Of a stretch of DNA of 40,683 bases, positions 32,915-40,683 are shown piece after piece. The stretch is from Nitrospinaceae bacterium. GTDB taxonomy: Bacteria; Nitrospinota; Nitrospinia; Nitrospinales; VA-1. Made by a program: the position numbers and the translations under genes. Position 1 is the stretch's first letter. Each line of letters begins with the position of its first letter. Below the pieces are notes generated by a model that saw nothing but the letters and a program-made list of their open reading frames with translations, ran no database searches and had not been told where the DNA came from. The stretch covers positions 1 through 40,683 of the forward strand of contig BQJC01000006.1 of NCBI GenBank assembly GCA_021604505.1, written 5' to 3'.

Positions 32915-34449
32915 TCCTCAAAGCTTCCCAACGGTCCGGTGCGCGGTCCTTCGCCACCCATCTCCTCAACAAAAAGGAAAATGACCATGTTGAGGTTTAT
33001 GAAATCCGGGACCTCGCCGCCGGGAAGCTCCATGGTGCCTTTTTGGAAATTGAGGCTGTTTCCCAAGGCACCAGGGCAAAGCAACCCTTCTTTGCCGTCA
33101 CCTTCAACCCGCCTGACCACGCCAATGTCACCCTTGAGGAATTCGAGGCGGCTTTCGGTGATGTGGAACAAAAGCTGGGTTTAACCGATCAACCCCGCGC
33201 CGTCGTCTTCCATGAAAAGGAAGGCCGTCGCCATGCCCATGTCGTCTGGTCCCGCATTGTCCACCATATTGATCAGGAAAAAGGCACAGACAAGCTCAAA
33301 GCGATCAATATGCCTCACTTCAAATCCAAATTGCAGGATGTAAGCCGGGACCTCTACATACAACATGGCTGGGAAATGCCCAGGGGCCTGCAAAGCAAAA
33401 AGGAACGTGATTCCTTGAATTTTGGCCTTGATGTCTGGCAGCAGGCCAAACGCCTGAAGGAAGATCCCCGCGATCTTAAAAAAATCGTTCAGGAGGCCTT
33501 GAAAGTTTCTGACAGCGCCAAAGCATTTTCCAAGGCCCTACAATTGCAGGGGCTCAATCTGGCCTGTGGGGAACGAAGAGGGAAAGCCAATTTTGTCATC
33601 ATCCACCACTCAGGCGAGGTCATGTCCCTGACCCGTTATTCAGGGCTCAAGACAAAAGAATTAAACGCCCTGCTGGGAGACCCGAAAACTTTCCCATCCG
33701 TAGAACAGGTCCAGAAGAAAATCGAGGTCCTCAAAACCGCCGCCCTGACCGAGAAAATCAATAACCTCAAAAAGGGGCAAAAAAAGCAACGCGAACCCCT
33801 CAAGGCCAAATTAATGGCCATGCGCGAAAAACAACGCGCGGAACGGAAGGCCTTAAAAGAAAAACAAGAAAAACGCTGGCAACGGGAGGAGCTCTCCCGC
33901 GCCAAACGTCTTCGCAAAGGCCTGATGGGATTTTGGGACAGATTCACGGGTAAAAGAACGAAAGTTTCACGTCAAAATAAGAAAGAAGCCGAGGAAGGTT
34001 TAAAGCGCGATAAAAAAGAAAAGCAGGCCCTGATTGACCGGCACTTAAAAGAAAGGCGGGCCTTACAGGAAAAATTTAAGGACCTGAAAGCAAAACAAAA
34101 TCAAGAAATGGCCCAGGCCCGCTACGGCATCGGCATTGAGATGAAAAAGCAAAAAGGCAAGCTTAAAAAAGCCTGGCAGGAAAAAGACAATATCCAGAAC
34201 AAAGAAAAACTCTCTGAAACCTGGAAAGAGGCCGCCGGTTCCGGTTCAGGAGATGCCAAGGTCCCTCCCCTGAAAGATACTTTCAAGGAGTCCTCTTCCA
34301 AAAACCTTAAACAATCCTTCAATGAAAAAACTAAAAAAAGCAGGGACAAGGGCAAAGGCCACGTGAGAAAAAATGAACGGGGTCGAGATGACCATAATGG
34401 ACGGGAACGCAAAAGAGATCGTGGGCCTGGTGGCGGTCCAAGAAGGTAA
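32911..34449 (+). CDS. mobA: Relaxase (MobA/VirD2 type, MOBP-like)
   Basis: 512 aa from the ATG at 32911, which overlaps mobC; upstream codons in this frame are the mobC gene read out of phase. The N-terminal ~120 residues are the nuclease: MILKASQRSGARSFATHLLN, KLHGAFLEIEAVSQGT, and the three-histidine metal motif HEKEGRRHAHVVWSRI (H101, H108, H110). From about residue 270 the protein is a long lysine/arginine/glutamate-rich coiled coil ending in a glycine- and arginine-rich tail (GRERKRDRGPGGGPRR). It would nick oriT, stay bound to the 5' end and pilot the strand to the coupling protein. It has no helicase or primase domain. Typical of mobilizable elements. Confidence 0.85.
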   Translation: MILKASQRSGARSFATHLLNKKENDHVEVYEIRDLAAGKLHGAFLEIEAVSQGTRAKQPFFAVTFNPPDHANVTLEEFEAAFGDVEQKLGLTDQPRAVVFHEKEGRRHAHVVWSRIVHHIDQEKGTDKLKAINMPHFKSKLQDVSRDLYIQHGWEMPRGLQSKKERDSLNFGLDVWQQAKRLKEDPRDLKKIVQEALKVSDSAKAFSKALQLQGLNLACGERRGKANFVIIHHSGEVMSLTRYSGLKTKELNALLGDPKTFPSVEQVQKKIEVLKTAALTEKINNLKKGQKKQREPLKAKLMAMREKQRAERKALKEKQEKRWQREELSRAKRLRKGLMGFWDRFTGKRTKVSRQNKKEAEEGLKRDKKEKQALIDRHLKERRALQEKFKDLKAKQNQEMAQARYGIGIEMKKQKGKLKKAWQEKDNIQNKEKLSETWKEAAGSGSGDAKVPPLKDTFKESSSKNLKQSFNEKTKKSRDKGKGHVRKNERGRDDHNGRERKRDRGPGGGPRR

Positions 34450-34496
34450 AAGGACGAGCTAAGCAAACTGACGGAGTGGATTTATTTAGGTCATTT

Positions 34497-36728
34497 TCAC
34501 TTAAGGTTTAAAATCTGTTTAAACCAAATTAAGGAAGCTTCTCCCTCCTTTTTTGTCACGTCATCAACCGTCCGGCTGTGCCTAATTGCATTGCGTAAAT
34601 CGGCAAGTTGTCCAAATTTGGTATTTAAAGATTCTTTGTTCCCAAAAGTTTCCTGAAACAAATTCCAGCATGACTTCCCTGTGATTATGTCCTGCAATTC
34701 CCGTAGGTCACAAAATTCAAATTGACCGGCCAAAGATTGATAAAAATCTGAATCTAAAGCCGGATTTTTTTTAACGGCCTTGGAAAACTTTTCATTTATT
34801 TTTTGCTGAACGTGTGAAGGTAATAGGTTCGCATCGCTGTCAAGCCTTTCAATTATAATCTTTCGCAAGCCAAGTTCCACCTGCTCAGTTGTTTCATCCA
34901 ACTCCCTTAAGGCGGGAGTTAAATCCAAACGTTCCTTTATTAAAAGATTCTCAATCGCATCTTGAAAGGTCTTTTGCCTTTCCGTTATAAAAGCTTCAAA
35001 ATCATCAGGCGTAAATGGATCTCTCAACAAAATTTCTAACGCAAGAGGCGAAATGAAATGGGATTCAAGAATTGCCTTAACAGCTTTTTCTCCGTTATCC
35101 TTTATTAATTGTGGCAAATATTCATTTGGCAATCGGTCGGAAATAACATGTCTATTTGTATCGGCAGTTAATGGTGTTCTATTCAAAATGGTATCTATCA
35201 AATTCCCATTAGGTTTTTCATCCCAAGATTTAGGCACTATATGATGATCGTCTAAATCATCGTGTTGCGGGATATTTCCTGTCATCCAATCCCGCGCCCC
35301 TTTTAAAACTAAAAGGTTAAAAATTCCGTTATAAACTGAGGTCCCTCTTTTGGTTTCCTTTCTTAATTCCAAATTTTTGAAACGATTTTTGAATTCTTGA
35401 AGTAATGAGGGCTCTGACATATCGTCATCAAGCCATGTTTTAATATCTAAAAAGTCCCTGGCACTTGTAGATTCCACAGAGCCGGAATACCGGTTTGTGA
35501 AAACTGAGGCCCAATACCAATGGCGGACTTTTCTTTGGGCCTCTAATCTTTTAATCGCGGGCAGGGATTTAATATGAGCTTGCAAGGATGAAAAAACTGG
35601 CAGTATCGAAACATAAGGTAAATATTCTGATTTGATTGACCCAAATTCTTGAGGATGTCTGAGAATTTTTATAGCGTCTTGGAGAGCCTGAACAGCTTTA
35701 TTCCATAGCTCTTCAAAAGTTTTTAAATCCGGAACCAATATCTCTTTTTTCCGCGTACCATCTTGTTCTCGAACCTGCTTTTCTTGCCCTGGAAGAAGGT
35801 AATATAAATATTTGGGAGAGCAGTAGGCTTGGCATAAAATTGACATTACTTGCAGTATATAAACATTCATTCGTCCCGTATTTACAAAATCCAGTTTTGG
35901 TGAGGCCTCCCGCCACATTTTTTTTAGTTGTAATCCTTTCGGTTTTAAAAGCGCATTGATAAGGTCAAAAACATCTAACTGAATTCCTCGACTATTGATT
36001 TGGGTGAAGATGTCGCAAACCTTATCCACCTCTAAATCCTGATCAAGTTCAATGTATGAGATTTGATATTGCTCAGTAATTCCCTTTAGGTGCTCACCAA
36101 AACTTTTAGCATTGGCTGCATTTTCTTTTGCAAGTTCAGCCCTTGCAGTATCCTCATTGTTTTCAGCCTCAGAAGAAATTCTGTGCCAATATTGCTCATA
36201 ACCTTGGACCCAATTTGGCAAACTCCATCCTCCCGCTCCAATTGTTGAAAAGGGGAAAATATGTTCTTCAAATTGAGTGTCAGGGTTGTCCAAAACCTTT
36301 TTCATTCGTTTTGATAACCAATCATAATGAAATGCCTCATCAAATTGCTCCTCCATAAATTTATCCACCCGCATAAAATAAACAGCCTGTTTTTTCTTTT
36401 TTGGAAGCGGGATTTCTGGGGCAACAAAGCCGTAATAAATCGCAGTTAATCTTTGTTGGCCATCTAAGACAATAAATTCAGAGTTATTTTTTCCATTAAA
36501 TCCGTATATTGGCTCGCAGGAAAGTGCATCAAAATTTTCCTTTTTCCCTTTCCACAATAGAAGGCTACCGATGTAGTAATCGAGAAAAATGGAACGAAAG
36601 AGTTCCCTAATATCCCAAGGGTTCCATTCAAATTCCCTTTGAAAGTCAGGGACTACATACCGCCCCTCCTTTAGCCTCATGATGATTGTATTAAGGCTGG
36701 CATGATCTGGCTTTTGGGCATCTTTCAA
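34497..36728 (-). CDS. GmrSD-like DUF262/HNH nuclease with HEPN-like C-terminus
   Basis: 743 aa. The TTG start at 36728 is preferred, with GGAGAC upstream, because the next ATG would cut into the domain. DUF262 is marked by YVVPDFQREFEW and EFIVLDGQQRLTAI (D89-R93), a ParB-like NTPase fold. The DUF1524-type HNH nuclease has DDLDDHHIVPKSW (H495, H496) and ILNRTPLTADTNRHVIS (N516). These two form type IV GmrSD enzymes that cut modified phage DNA. About 200 residues follow, ending LADLRNAIRHSR, which fits the Rx4H motif (R712, H717) of HEPN RNases. No companion gene is close. The C-terminal HEPN call is less certain than the rest. Confidence 0.75.
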   Translation of the reverse strand: MKDAQKPDHASLNTIIMRLKEGRYVVPDFQREFEWNPWDIRELFRSIFLDYYIGSLLLWKGKKENFDALSCEPIYGFNGKNNSEFIVLDGQQRLTAIYYGFVAPEIPLPKKKKQAVYFMRVDKFMEEQFDEAFHYDWLSKRMKKVLDNPDTQFEEHIFPFSTIGAGGWSLPNWVQGYEQYWHRISSEAENNEDTARAELAKENAANAKSFGEHLKGITEQYQISYIELDQDLEVDKVCDIFTQINSRGIQLDVFDLINALLKPKGLQLKKMWREASPKLDFVNTGRMNVYILQVMSILCQAYCSPKYLYYLLPGQEKQVREQDGTRKKEILVPDLKTFEELWNKAVQALQDAIKILRHPQEFGSIKSEYLPYVSILPVFSSLQAHIKSLPAIKRLEAQRKVRHWYWASVFTNRYSGSVESTSARDFLDIKTWLDDDMSEPSLLQEFKNRFKNLELRKETKRGTSVYNGIFNLLVLKGARDWMTGNIPQHDDLDDHHIVPKSWDEKPNGNLIDTILNRTPLTADTNRHVISDRLPNEYLPQLIKDNGEKAVKAILESHFISPLALEILLRDPFTPDDFEAFITERQKTFQDAIENLLIKERLDLTPALRELDETTEQVELGLRKIIIERLDSDANLLPSHVQQKINEKFSKAVKKNPALDSDFYQSLAGQFEFCDLRELQDIITGKSCWNLFQETFGNKESLNTKFGQLADLRNAIRHSRTVDDVTKKEGEASLIWFKQILNLK

Positions 36729-37132
36729 GGATACGTCTCCGGTTTGACCGCTTTAGGGGCCGGGTTAAATCCAAAAATAAAGCAACGTTTGGAAAAAGTT
36801 GGATTGCATTTTATCATACCCACAATTGCAGACGTTTAAATTACTCCCATCCCATATTTTGATAGACTCTGGTTCACCACCAAAGCAGGCTCTTGCTATG
36901 CTTCCTGGGTCACGTCGCCCGTGTTTTGTGAGGGCGACGGTGACTCCAGACGAAGCAGGCAAAAAAAAGAAAAAAGGTACCTTAATAAGGGAAAGAGGTA
37001 AAATCCCTCAGAAAACGTTTGAGGGGCTTGTATGGGACTAAAAACCGGCCAAAACTTACACAGATTCTTACACATTCACATTTTTAAATACAATAAAACT
37101 TTTAAAAACAATTAGTTATATTCACAATTAAA
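36729..37132. other. Non-coding gap with a bulged hairpin
   Basis: No gene is supported. The clear structure is GTCACGTCGCCC (36909-36920) pairing with GGGCGACGGTGAC (36932-36944) with one extra G, extended by partial pairing of CTTCCTGG with CCAGACGAAG outside. It looks like a REP-type or transcript-end hairpin. Downstream, from 37040, the DNA is very AT-rich up to the tRNA fragment. Confidence 0.45.
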
Positions 37133-37187
37133 GGACTTAAAATCCTGGGAGGGAAACCTCGTGCCGGTTCGATTCCGGCCCTCGGCA
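37133..37187 (+). other. tRNA-Leu(UAA) 3' fragment, probable attachment site
   Basis: The anticodon stem-loop GGACTTAAAATCC (anticodon TAA) is followed by a long class II variable arm (GGGAGG...CCTC), then the T arm GCCGG TTCGATT CCGGC (37163-37179), the acceptor strand CCTCGGC and discriminator A. The 5' half (acceptor GCCGAGG and D arm) is absent: the bases before 37133 are AT-rich and unrelated. Integrases commonly recombine at tRNA 3' ends and leave such copies. This is therefore a candidate attL/attR of the element to its left or right, or a remnant of an older insertion. Confidence 0.75.
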
Positions 37188-37199
37188 TACAAAAAATAA

Positions 37200-37227
37200 A
37201 GGGTTTAGGTCGTTCGACCTTAGCCCT
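37200..37227 (+). terminator. Hairpin after the tRNA fragment
   Basis: AGGTCG (37207-37212) and CGACCT (37215-37220) pair around TT, and the stem continues with AGGG against CCCT at the outside with two mismatches. It follows the tRNA end by 12 bp, so it may be the original tRNA terminator, although no T-run follows. Confidence 0.4.
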
Positions 37228-37280
37228 CCCTCCTGGCAAAATATTTTCTTTGTAATTGTGTCAAGAACACACTCCCCCAT

Positions 37281-37409
37281 GTTTCTTTTTCTATAAACCA
37301 AAAACCGAAAAATTAGGTGTTTGCTAGGGGTTCTGGAGATATTCCCAATTTTCTTAGCGTAATTTAGAACCCGTAATTTTCGTTTAATTTCCCTTTCAGA
37401 TACGGTCAT
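37281..37409 (-). pseudogene. IS481-like transposase N-terminal remnant
   Basis: The minus-strand frame from the ATG at 37409 reads MTVSEREIKRKLRVLNYAKK, then IGNISRT, which follows the opening helix of IS481-type transposases (TE.E...KL..L..A...GNIS..CR.FGISR...YRW). After that the match fails, with only HLIFRFLVYRKRN as a distant echo, and there is no catalytic DDE region. Only a decayed tip of the transposase is left, between the tRNA scar and the Rhs fragment. Confidence 0.45.
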
Positions 37410-37488
37410 GCCATTGTCTCCAGTTGAAAGGTTCTAATTTGACAGAACTTTTCAACCAAAATCGTGACTTTTACACGACGGCAGTACC

Positions 37489-39478
37489 GTGCACGTGCGT
37501 CTCGAGTACGACATCGGCGGCGTCTGGACGCCGCTGGACTATACCTACACCGCGCACACGGCCGCCACAACCACGACCCTCGACATCCGGGTCTCGGCGG
37601 GATTGGATGATGCGGAAGAATGGGCTGGTGGAAGCATATCGCTGACCAGCTCCGATATCGAGATGACCTATTGCCGACGTTACCAACAACATCACCTCCC
37701 GGCCCACGACCACCGCATCCGTGGCCTGGTCTCCGGTTGCCTGGGACACGATTGGTGAGGCCGGACCGGATCAGCGGACCCCCGACATCACTGCGGTCAT
37801 TCAGGAGATCGTCGATCAGGGGGGCTGGGTTTCAGGAAATTCACTGGCGGTTATCATCAGCGGGACGGGTGAGCGCGTGGCCGATTCCTTTGAAGGAGAT
37901 TCAAGCGGCGCGGCACTTCTGCACGTGGTCTTCACGACGGGCGGCACACCGCCAACAGCCAGCGGCGGCGGACCGCATGCGGTCAAGGTGGCGGGACCGC
38001 ACATCTACGGCTATGACGCCAACGGCAACATGACGTCCGGCGGCGGGCGCACGATTGAATACGACATCGAAAACCGCCCGACCAGCATCGTAAGCGGCGG
38101 AACCACGACCACATTCGTCTATGACGGCGACGGCGGCAGAGTGAAGAAAACCGCAGGATCGGCAACCACCGTTTACATCGGTAAACTCTACGTCTGCGAA
38201 AACGGCGCGTGCACCAGGATGATCTTTGCCGGAGGAACACGCGTCGCGCAAAAGGAAGTGACGGGCGGCGCGGTAAGCTTCTACCATCCCGATCATCTGG
38301 GCTCGACCGGGGTCGTCACTAATGCCGCAGGGAACAACGAGCAGGACCTTGCCTACTATCCTTACGGCGATACCTTTCTCGATGTCGGCTCTCAGGATGT
38401 GCGGTTCAAATACACCGGCAAAGAAAAAGACGACAGCACCGGTCTCTATTTTTATGAAGCGCGGTATTACGATCCGTTCCTCGGCCGCTTCATCCAAGCC
38501 GACACGATTGTGCCGGACCCCCTCGACTCGCAATCGTTAAACCGTTATTCTTATGCACTTAATAATCCCATCCTGTACATCGACCCCTCAGGGAACTTTA
38601 GTATCGGTTCCCTGTTTGGGTTTGTGGGTTCCTTTATAGAAACTCTTGTTAATGGTGGAAGCCTTCAAGATGCCTTTATCAACGGAACCATTTCGGGGGT
38701 TGCTTGGGGAGTATCTTTTGGTGTGAGTGGGTTTGTTTCACCGGTAGTGGGTCAATTTGCAGGGGCCATTATTGGAGCTTCCGCAGGGGCCGCGGCAAGC
38801 AGTGCTGTTGCTCGCGCCGCGGGCCGTGATGTGAATATTGGCCAAACGGTTGGCTTTGCCGCTCTGGGTGCCGCCGCGGGAGGCGCAGTTGGTGCAATTG
38901 GCGGCCCTGACGGCCTCCCGTGGGGAGCGGATATTGTGGCAAGCGGCCTTGTGGGAGGGGGAGTCTCTGAAATTGCAGGAGGCAATTTCGCTGACGGGTT
39001 TGGGAGTGCCGCAATAGCCAGTGCTGTATCCCATTATGGGGATATCGCAGATGTAATTTCAGAATTAGTCGAAACCCCCGATGGGACGCCGGGGGCAAAA
39101 GATACAGGAGGTTTTAGGGACCCAAGGAAAGAATTTCCTCAGACATCCAATGAAGGAGGAAACGAAAAGGTTGCTGTATTGCCTGCAGTAATTGCTGCGG
39201 CAAATTTACTACGGAATGGCGCAGCGGCGGCAGCCGTTATTGCAAAATATGGTTCCAAAATATATAAACAGGCCGTTAGAATGAACAAGAGTAGAATTGG
39301 CCTACGTGTTAATAAAAGTACTAGAAAAGCGGCTGAGCAAAGAGCAAGAATGGAGGGAAAAGGAAAGAAACCCATTAACCATGCGAATCCAGCGAATGGT
39401 GATAGACCTCATTTTCATCCCAATGTTCCCAAAAACCACCCGAAGAGACATGATCACTATTATTATCCTAAGAGATAG
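37489..39478 (+). pseudogene. Rhs-family toxin, 5'-truncated and frameshifted, with C-terminal toxin tip
   Basis: The first part (VRLEYDIGGVWTPLDYTYTA on) reads from about 37475 to about 37667 and then continues in another frame (ADVTNNITSRPTTTASVAWS on), so a frameshift lies near 37667-37676; from 37721 to 39478 the frame is open for 585 codons. Rhs core features are YGYDANGNMTSGGGRTIEYD, FYHPDHLGSTGVVTN, YEARYYDPFLGRFIQAD and RYSYALNNPILYIDPSGN, the end of the core. A new domain follows: a hydrophobic, glycine/alanine-rich stretch, then a basic tail with KKPINHANPANGDRP and PHFHP, which could be a nuclease-type toxin. Full Rhs proteins are far longer, so secretion and export parts are missing. 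DNA is visibly GC-richer before the core end than after it. Confidence 0.75.
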
Positions 39479-39488
39479 AGGGTAAAAA

Positions 39489-40265
39489 GTGGAAAAAATC
39501 CATATTGCCGCTCAAATGGGCGAGTTAGAATCTTTAAAAAATCAATTACATTTAGGAGTATCTATTAATAAGCCTGACGAAAACGGGGAAACTCCCCTGC
39601 ATGGTGCCGCTCTTTTTGGACATTTAGAATTGGTTAGGTTTTTGTGTGAGCAAGGTGCAGAAATAAATGCCCTAAATTTCAGAGGAGTTCCGGCAATCGA
39701 CCTCGCTACCCAAGAAGGACATGGAGAAATCGTTAAGTTTCTGATTGAAAAGGGGGCAGATTTAACACACGGGGAGAGGGGCGGTACCCCGCTCCATACT
39801 GCTGCAGCCCAGGGAGAATTAGAAATCGCACGTATACTAATTCAGGCAGGTATTGATCCTAACAGGAGAGAAGAATTCGATGATACTGAGGAGAAAGGTA
39901 GGGCTCCTCTTCATTGGGCGGCTCAAGAGAATCATATCGATTTGGCTCTACTATTGATCGATAATGGAGCAGAAATAGATATTCATTCAGATGGAGGTAT
40001 TACTGCCCTAGAAACCGCTGTGGGGGAAGGGTATACCGAGTTAGTAAAATTTTTAATTTCAAAAGGTGCTGATGTGAACCACATTAGTGATTCAACCCCA
40101 CTACATTTAGCTTGCGCTTATGGATATTTGGAGATCGCCAAAACTTTACTCGAAAATGGTGCAGATCCAAAAATTGTAGATGCTGAGGGGTTATTAGCAA
40201 AACAATTGGCACAAAATAATGGTCACGACGATATAGTTCAGCTAATTGAGAAATACGGAGAGTAA
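39489..40265 (+). CDS. Ankyrin-repeat protein, probable immunity to the Rhs tip
   Basis: 258 aa with a GTG start 10 bp after the Rhs stop and AGAGGG upstream. About seven ankyrin repeats of roughly 33 residues fill the protein, for example NGETPLHGAALFGHLELVRF, GTPLHTAAAQGELEIARILI and STPLHLACAYGYLEIAKTLL. No signal peptide. Ankyrin-repeat proteins are known as immunity partners of polymorphic toxins, and the immunity gene always directly follows the toxin tip, as here. AT-rich composition like the tip and unlike the Rhs core supports arrival as a toxin-immunity unit. Its binding target is inferred. Confidence 0.8.
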   Translation: MEKIHIAAQMGELESLKNQLHLGVSINKPDENGETPLHGAALFGHLELVRFLCEQGAEINALNFRGVPAIDLATQEGHGEIVKFLIEKGADLTHGERGGTPLHTAAAQGELEIARILIQAGIDPNRREEFDDTEEKGRAPLHWAAQENHIDLALLLIDNGAEIDIHSDGGITALETAVGEGYTELVKFLISKGADVNHISDSTPLHLACAYGYLEIAKTLLENGADPKIVDAEGLLAKQLAQNNGHDDIVQLIEKYGE

Positions 40266-40398
40266 TTAAGGGATGATGTAGTAAAGTAAAGAAAGTAAAG
40301 GGGTCAGCCATTAGCAGGCTCCGTGTCAATGGATAAAGTGCGGTAAGAACCATTTGCGTTTACAGACCGGTTTCTCGGTTGCGATATTTTAACAGATA

Positions 40399-40590
40399 TT
40401 ATGCGGCTTGATTTTCCTCCTTTTCTGAGTTTTCAAAGACGTATTTTTGATACAGTATTTTTCCATCCTGGAAAGTCTGTGTTACCAACACTAGGCGCGT
40501 GATGATTTTCTCAATCCTGTCAATCCTGTCCAATTTCTTCTTTAGGGGTTCGCCGCGCCCTTTGCGCCGCCACCCGCTGGCTGTTGCGGT
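40399..40590 (-). pseudogene. Minus-strand reading-frame tail, unknown
   Basis: This frame has no start codon in view and ends LDRIDRIEKIITRLVLVTQT, then FQDGKILYQKYVFENSEKE. The last 40 residues look protein-like (an amphipathic helix and a polar tail), while the upstream part is R/G-rich. It crosses the tandem repeat that encodes DRIDRIEK. It may be the end of a gene broken by rearrangement, or chance. Confidence 0.2.
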
Positions 40591-40654
40591 GAAACCAAAT
40601 CCCCTGGCCTTCCCTCATTAAGAGAGGTGTGTTGGTTCCCTAAAATCCCCCCAA

Positions 40655-40673
40655 CCCCCTTTTGTAAAGGGGG
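40655..40673. repeat. CCCCCTTT / AAAGGGGG hairpin
   Basis: CCCCCTTT (40655-40662) and AAAGGGGG (40666-40673) pair perfectly around TGT. The flanking phrase CCTAAAATCCCCCCAA is of the type repeated many times in some environmental genomes, so this is probably one copy of a dispersed repeat. Confidence 0.5.
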
Positions 40674-40683
40674 AGAAGCTATC

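Larger units (their letters stand above)
40266..40683. other. Terminal repeat-like region without an intact gene
   Basis: The interval begins with a purine-rich stretch containing AGTAAAGGGGTCAG, a phrase often found next to REP-associated transposases. The tandem ATCCTGTCA repeat (near 40515-40530) and a hairpin at 40655-40673 follow. On the minus strand one frame is open to a stop at 40399; see the separate entry. Nothing else is recognised. Confidence 0.35.

Noticed and set aside
37137-37280. C-terminal half of the minus-strand frame that begins like an IS481 transposase
   Set aside because: The tail CRGPESNRHEVSLPGF is simply the tRNA-Leu fragment read as protein.
39489-40265. Eukaryotic-type ankyrin effector
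   Set aside because: Position 10 bp after an Rhs tip and matching composition make an immunity role far more likely than a secreted effector.

Overview
The window is a mosaic of mobile and accessory DNA from a bacterium, probably Gram-negative; I cannot name the phylum. No rRNA, ribosomal protein or core metabolic gene is present. Almost every block belongs to a class of gene that moves between genomes: an integron remnant, toxin-antitoxin pairs, plasmid partition and replication-type genes, two or three anti-phage modules, plasmid accessory genes with ArdC, a mobilization region (MobC, relaxase, TraG-type coupling protein), an attachment-site-like tRNA fragment, and a clipped Rhs toxin with its immunity gene.

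Layout. 1-1.3 kb: a broken integron, with a truncated integrase N-terminus on the minus strand and a complete gene cassette (secreted cupin) bounded by GTTATGC and a recognisable attC. 1.3-4 kb: a truncated NERD nuclease, a two-gene pair of small basic protein plus PIN domain, an HTH remnant and a DUF4238 protein. 4-8.9 kb: a plasmid-like maintenance block with a 57-aa minus-strand gene, a leader with repeated TAACGTTA palindromes, ParA, a ribbon-helix-helix partner, a Rep-like winged-helix protein, two antitoxin-type proteins without toxins, and a small membrane protein.

9.1-17.6 kb: a tight four-gene operon of PLD-nuclease/SNF2 helicase, Eco57I-type DNA methyltransferase, second PLD protein and DprA/SLOG-like protein. 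It resembles parts of DISARM and PLD-type restriction systems but matches no complete arrangement I know, and it is the strongest candidate for an undescribed defence variant. 17.6-21.4 kb, opposite strand: an RHH regulator, an AAA ATPase and a subtilisin-like protease, matching IetA/IetS (plasmid stability and anti-phage). 21.7-26.5 kb: plasmid accessory genes (GIY-YIG, DUF3768, ArdC and others); two of them share a ~180-bp duplicated leader. 26.5-30.4 kb, minus strand: a TraG/VirD4-type coupling ATPase without an N-terminal membrane anchor, translationally coupled to a roughly 12-TM protein. The N-terminus of that protein is paralogous to the small membrane protein at 8.3 kb. 30.9-34.4 kb: two small plasmid proteins, a hairpin-rich oriT-like region, MobC and a relaxase.

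34.5-36.7 kb: a GmrSD-like DUF262/HNH nuclease with an apparent HEPN-type C-terminus. 37.1 kb: the 3' part of a tRNA-Leu(UAA), a likely integration scar. 37.3-40.3 kb: an IS481-like remnant, a 5'-truncated and frameshifted Rhs gene whose composition changes at its toxin tip, and an ankyrin-repeat gene positioned as its immunity partner. The last 0.4 kb is repeat-like.

Taken together, MobC, relaxase and coupling protein would let the element be mobilized, ArdC would protect it on entry, ParA/RHH/Rep-like would maintain it, and the restriction-like operon, IetAS and GmrSD-like protein would exclude phages or rival plasmids. No mating-pair-formation genes and no intact integrase are in view, so it is either a mobilizable element needing a helper or only part of a larger one. 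All functions are inferred by reading motifs; no database search was run.
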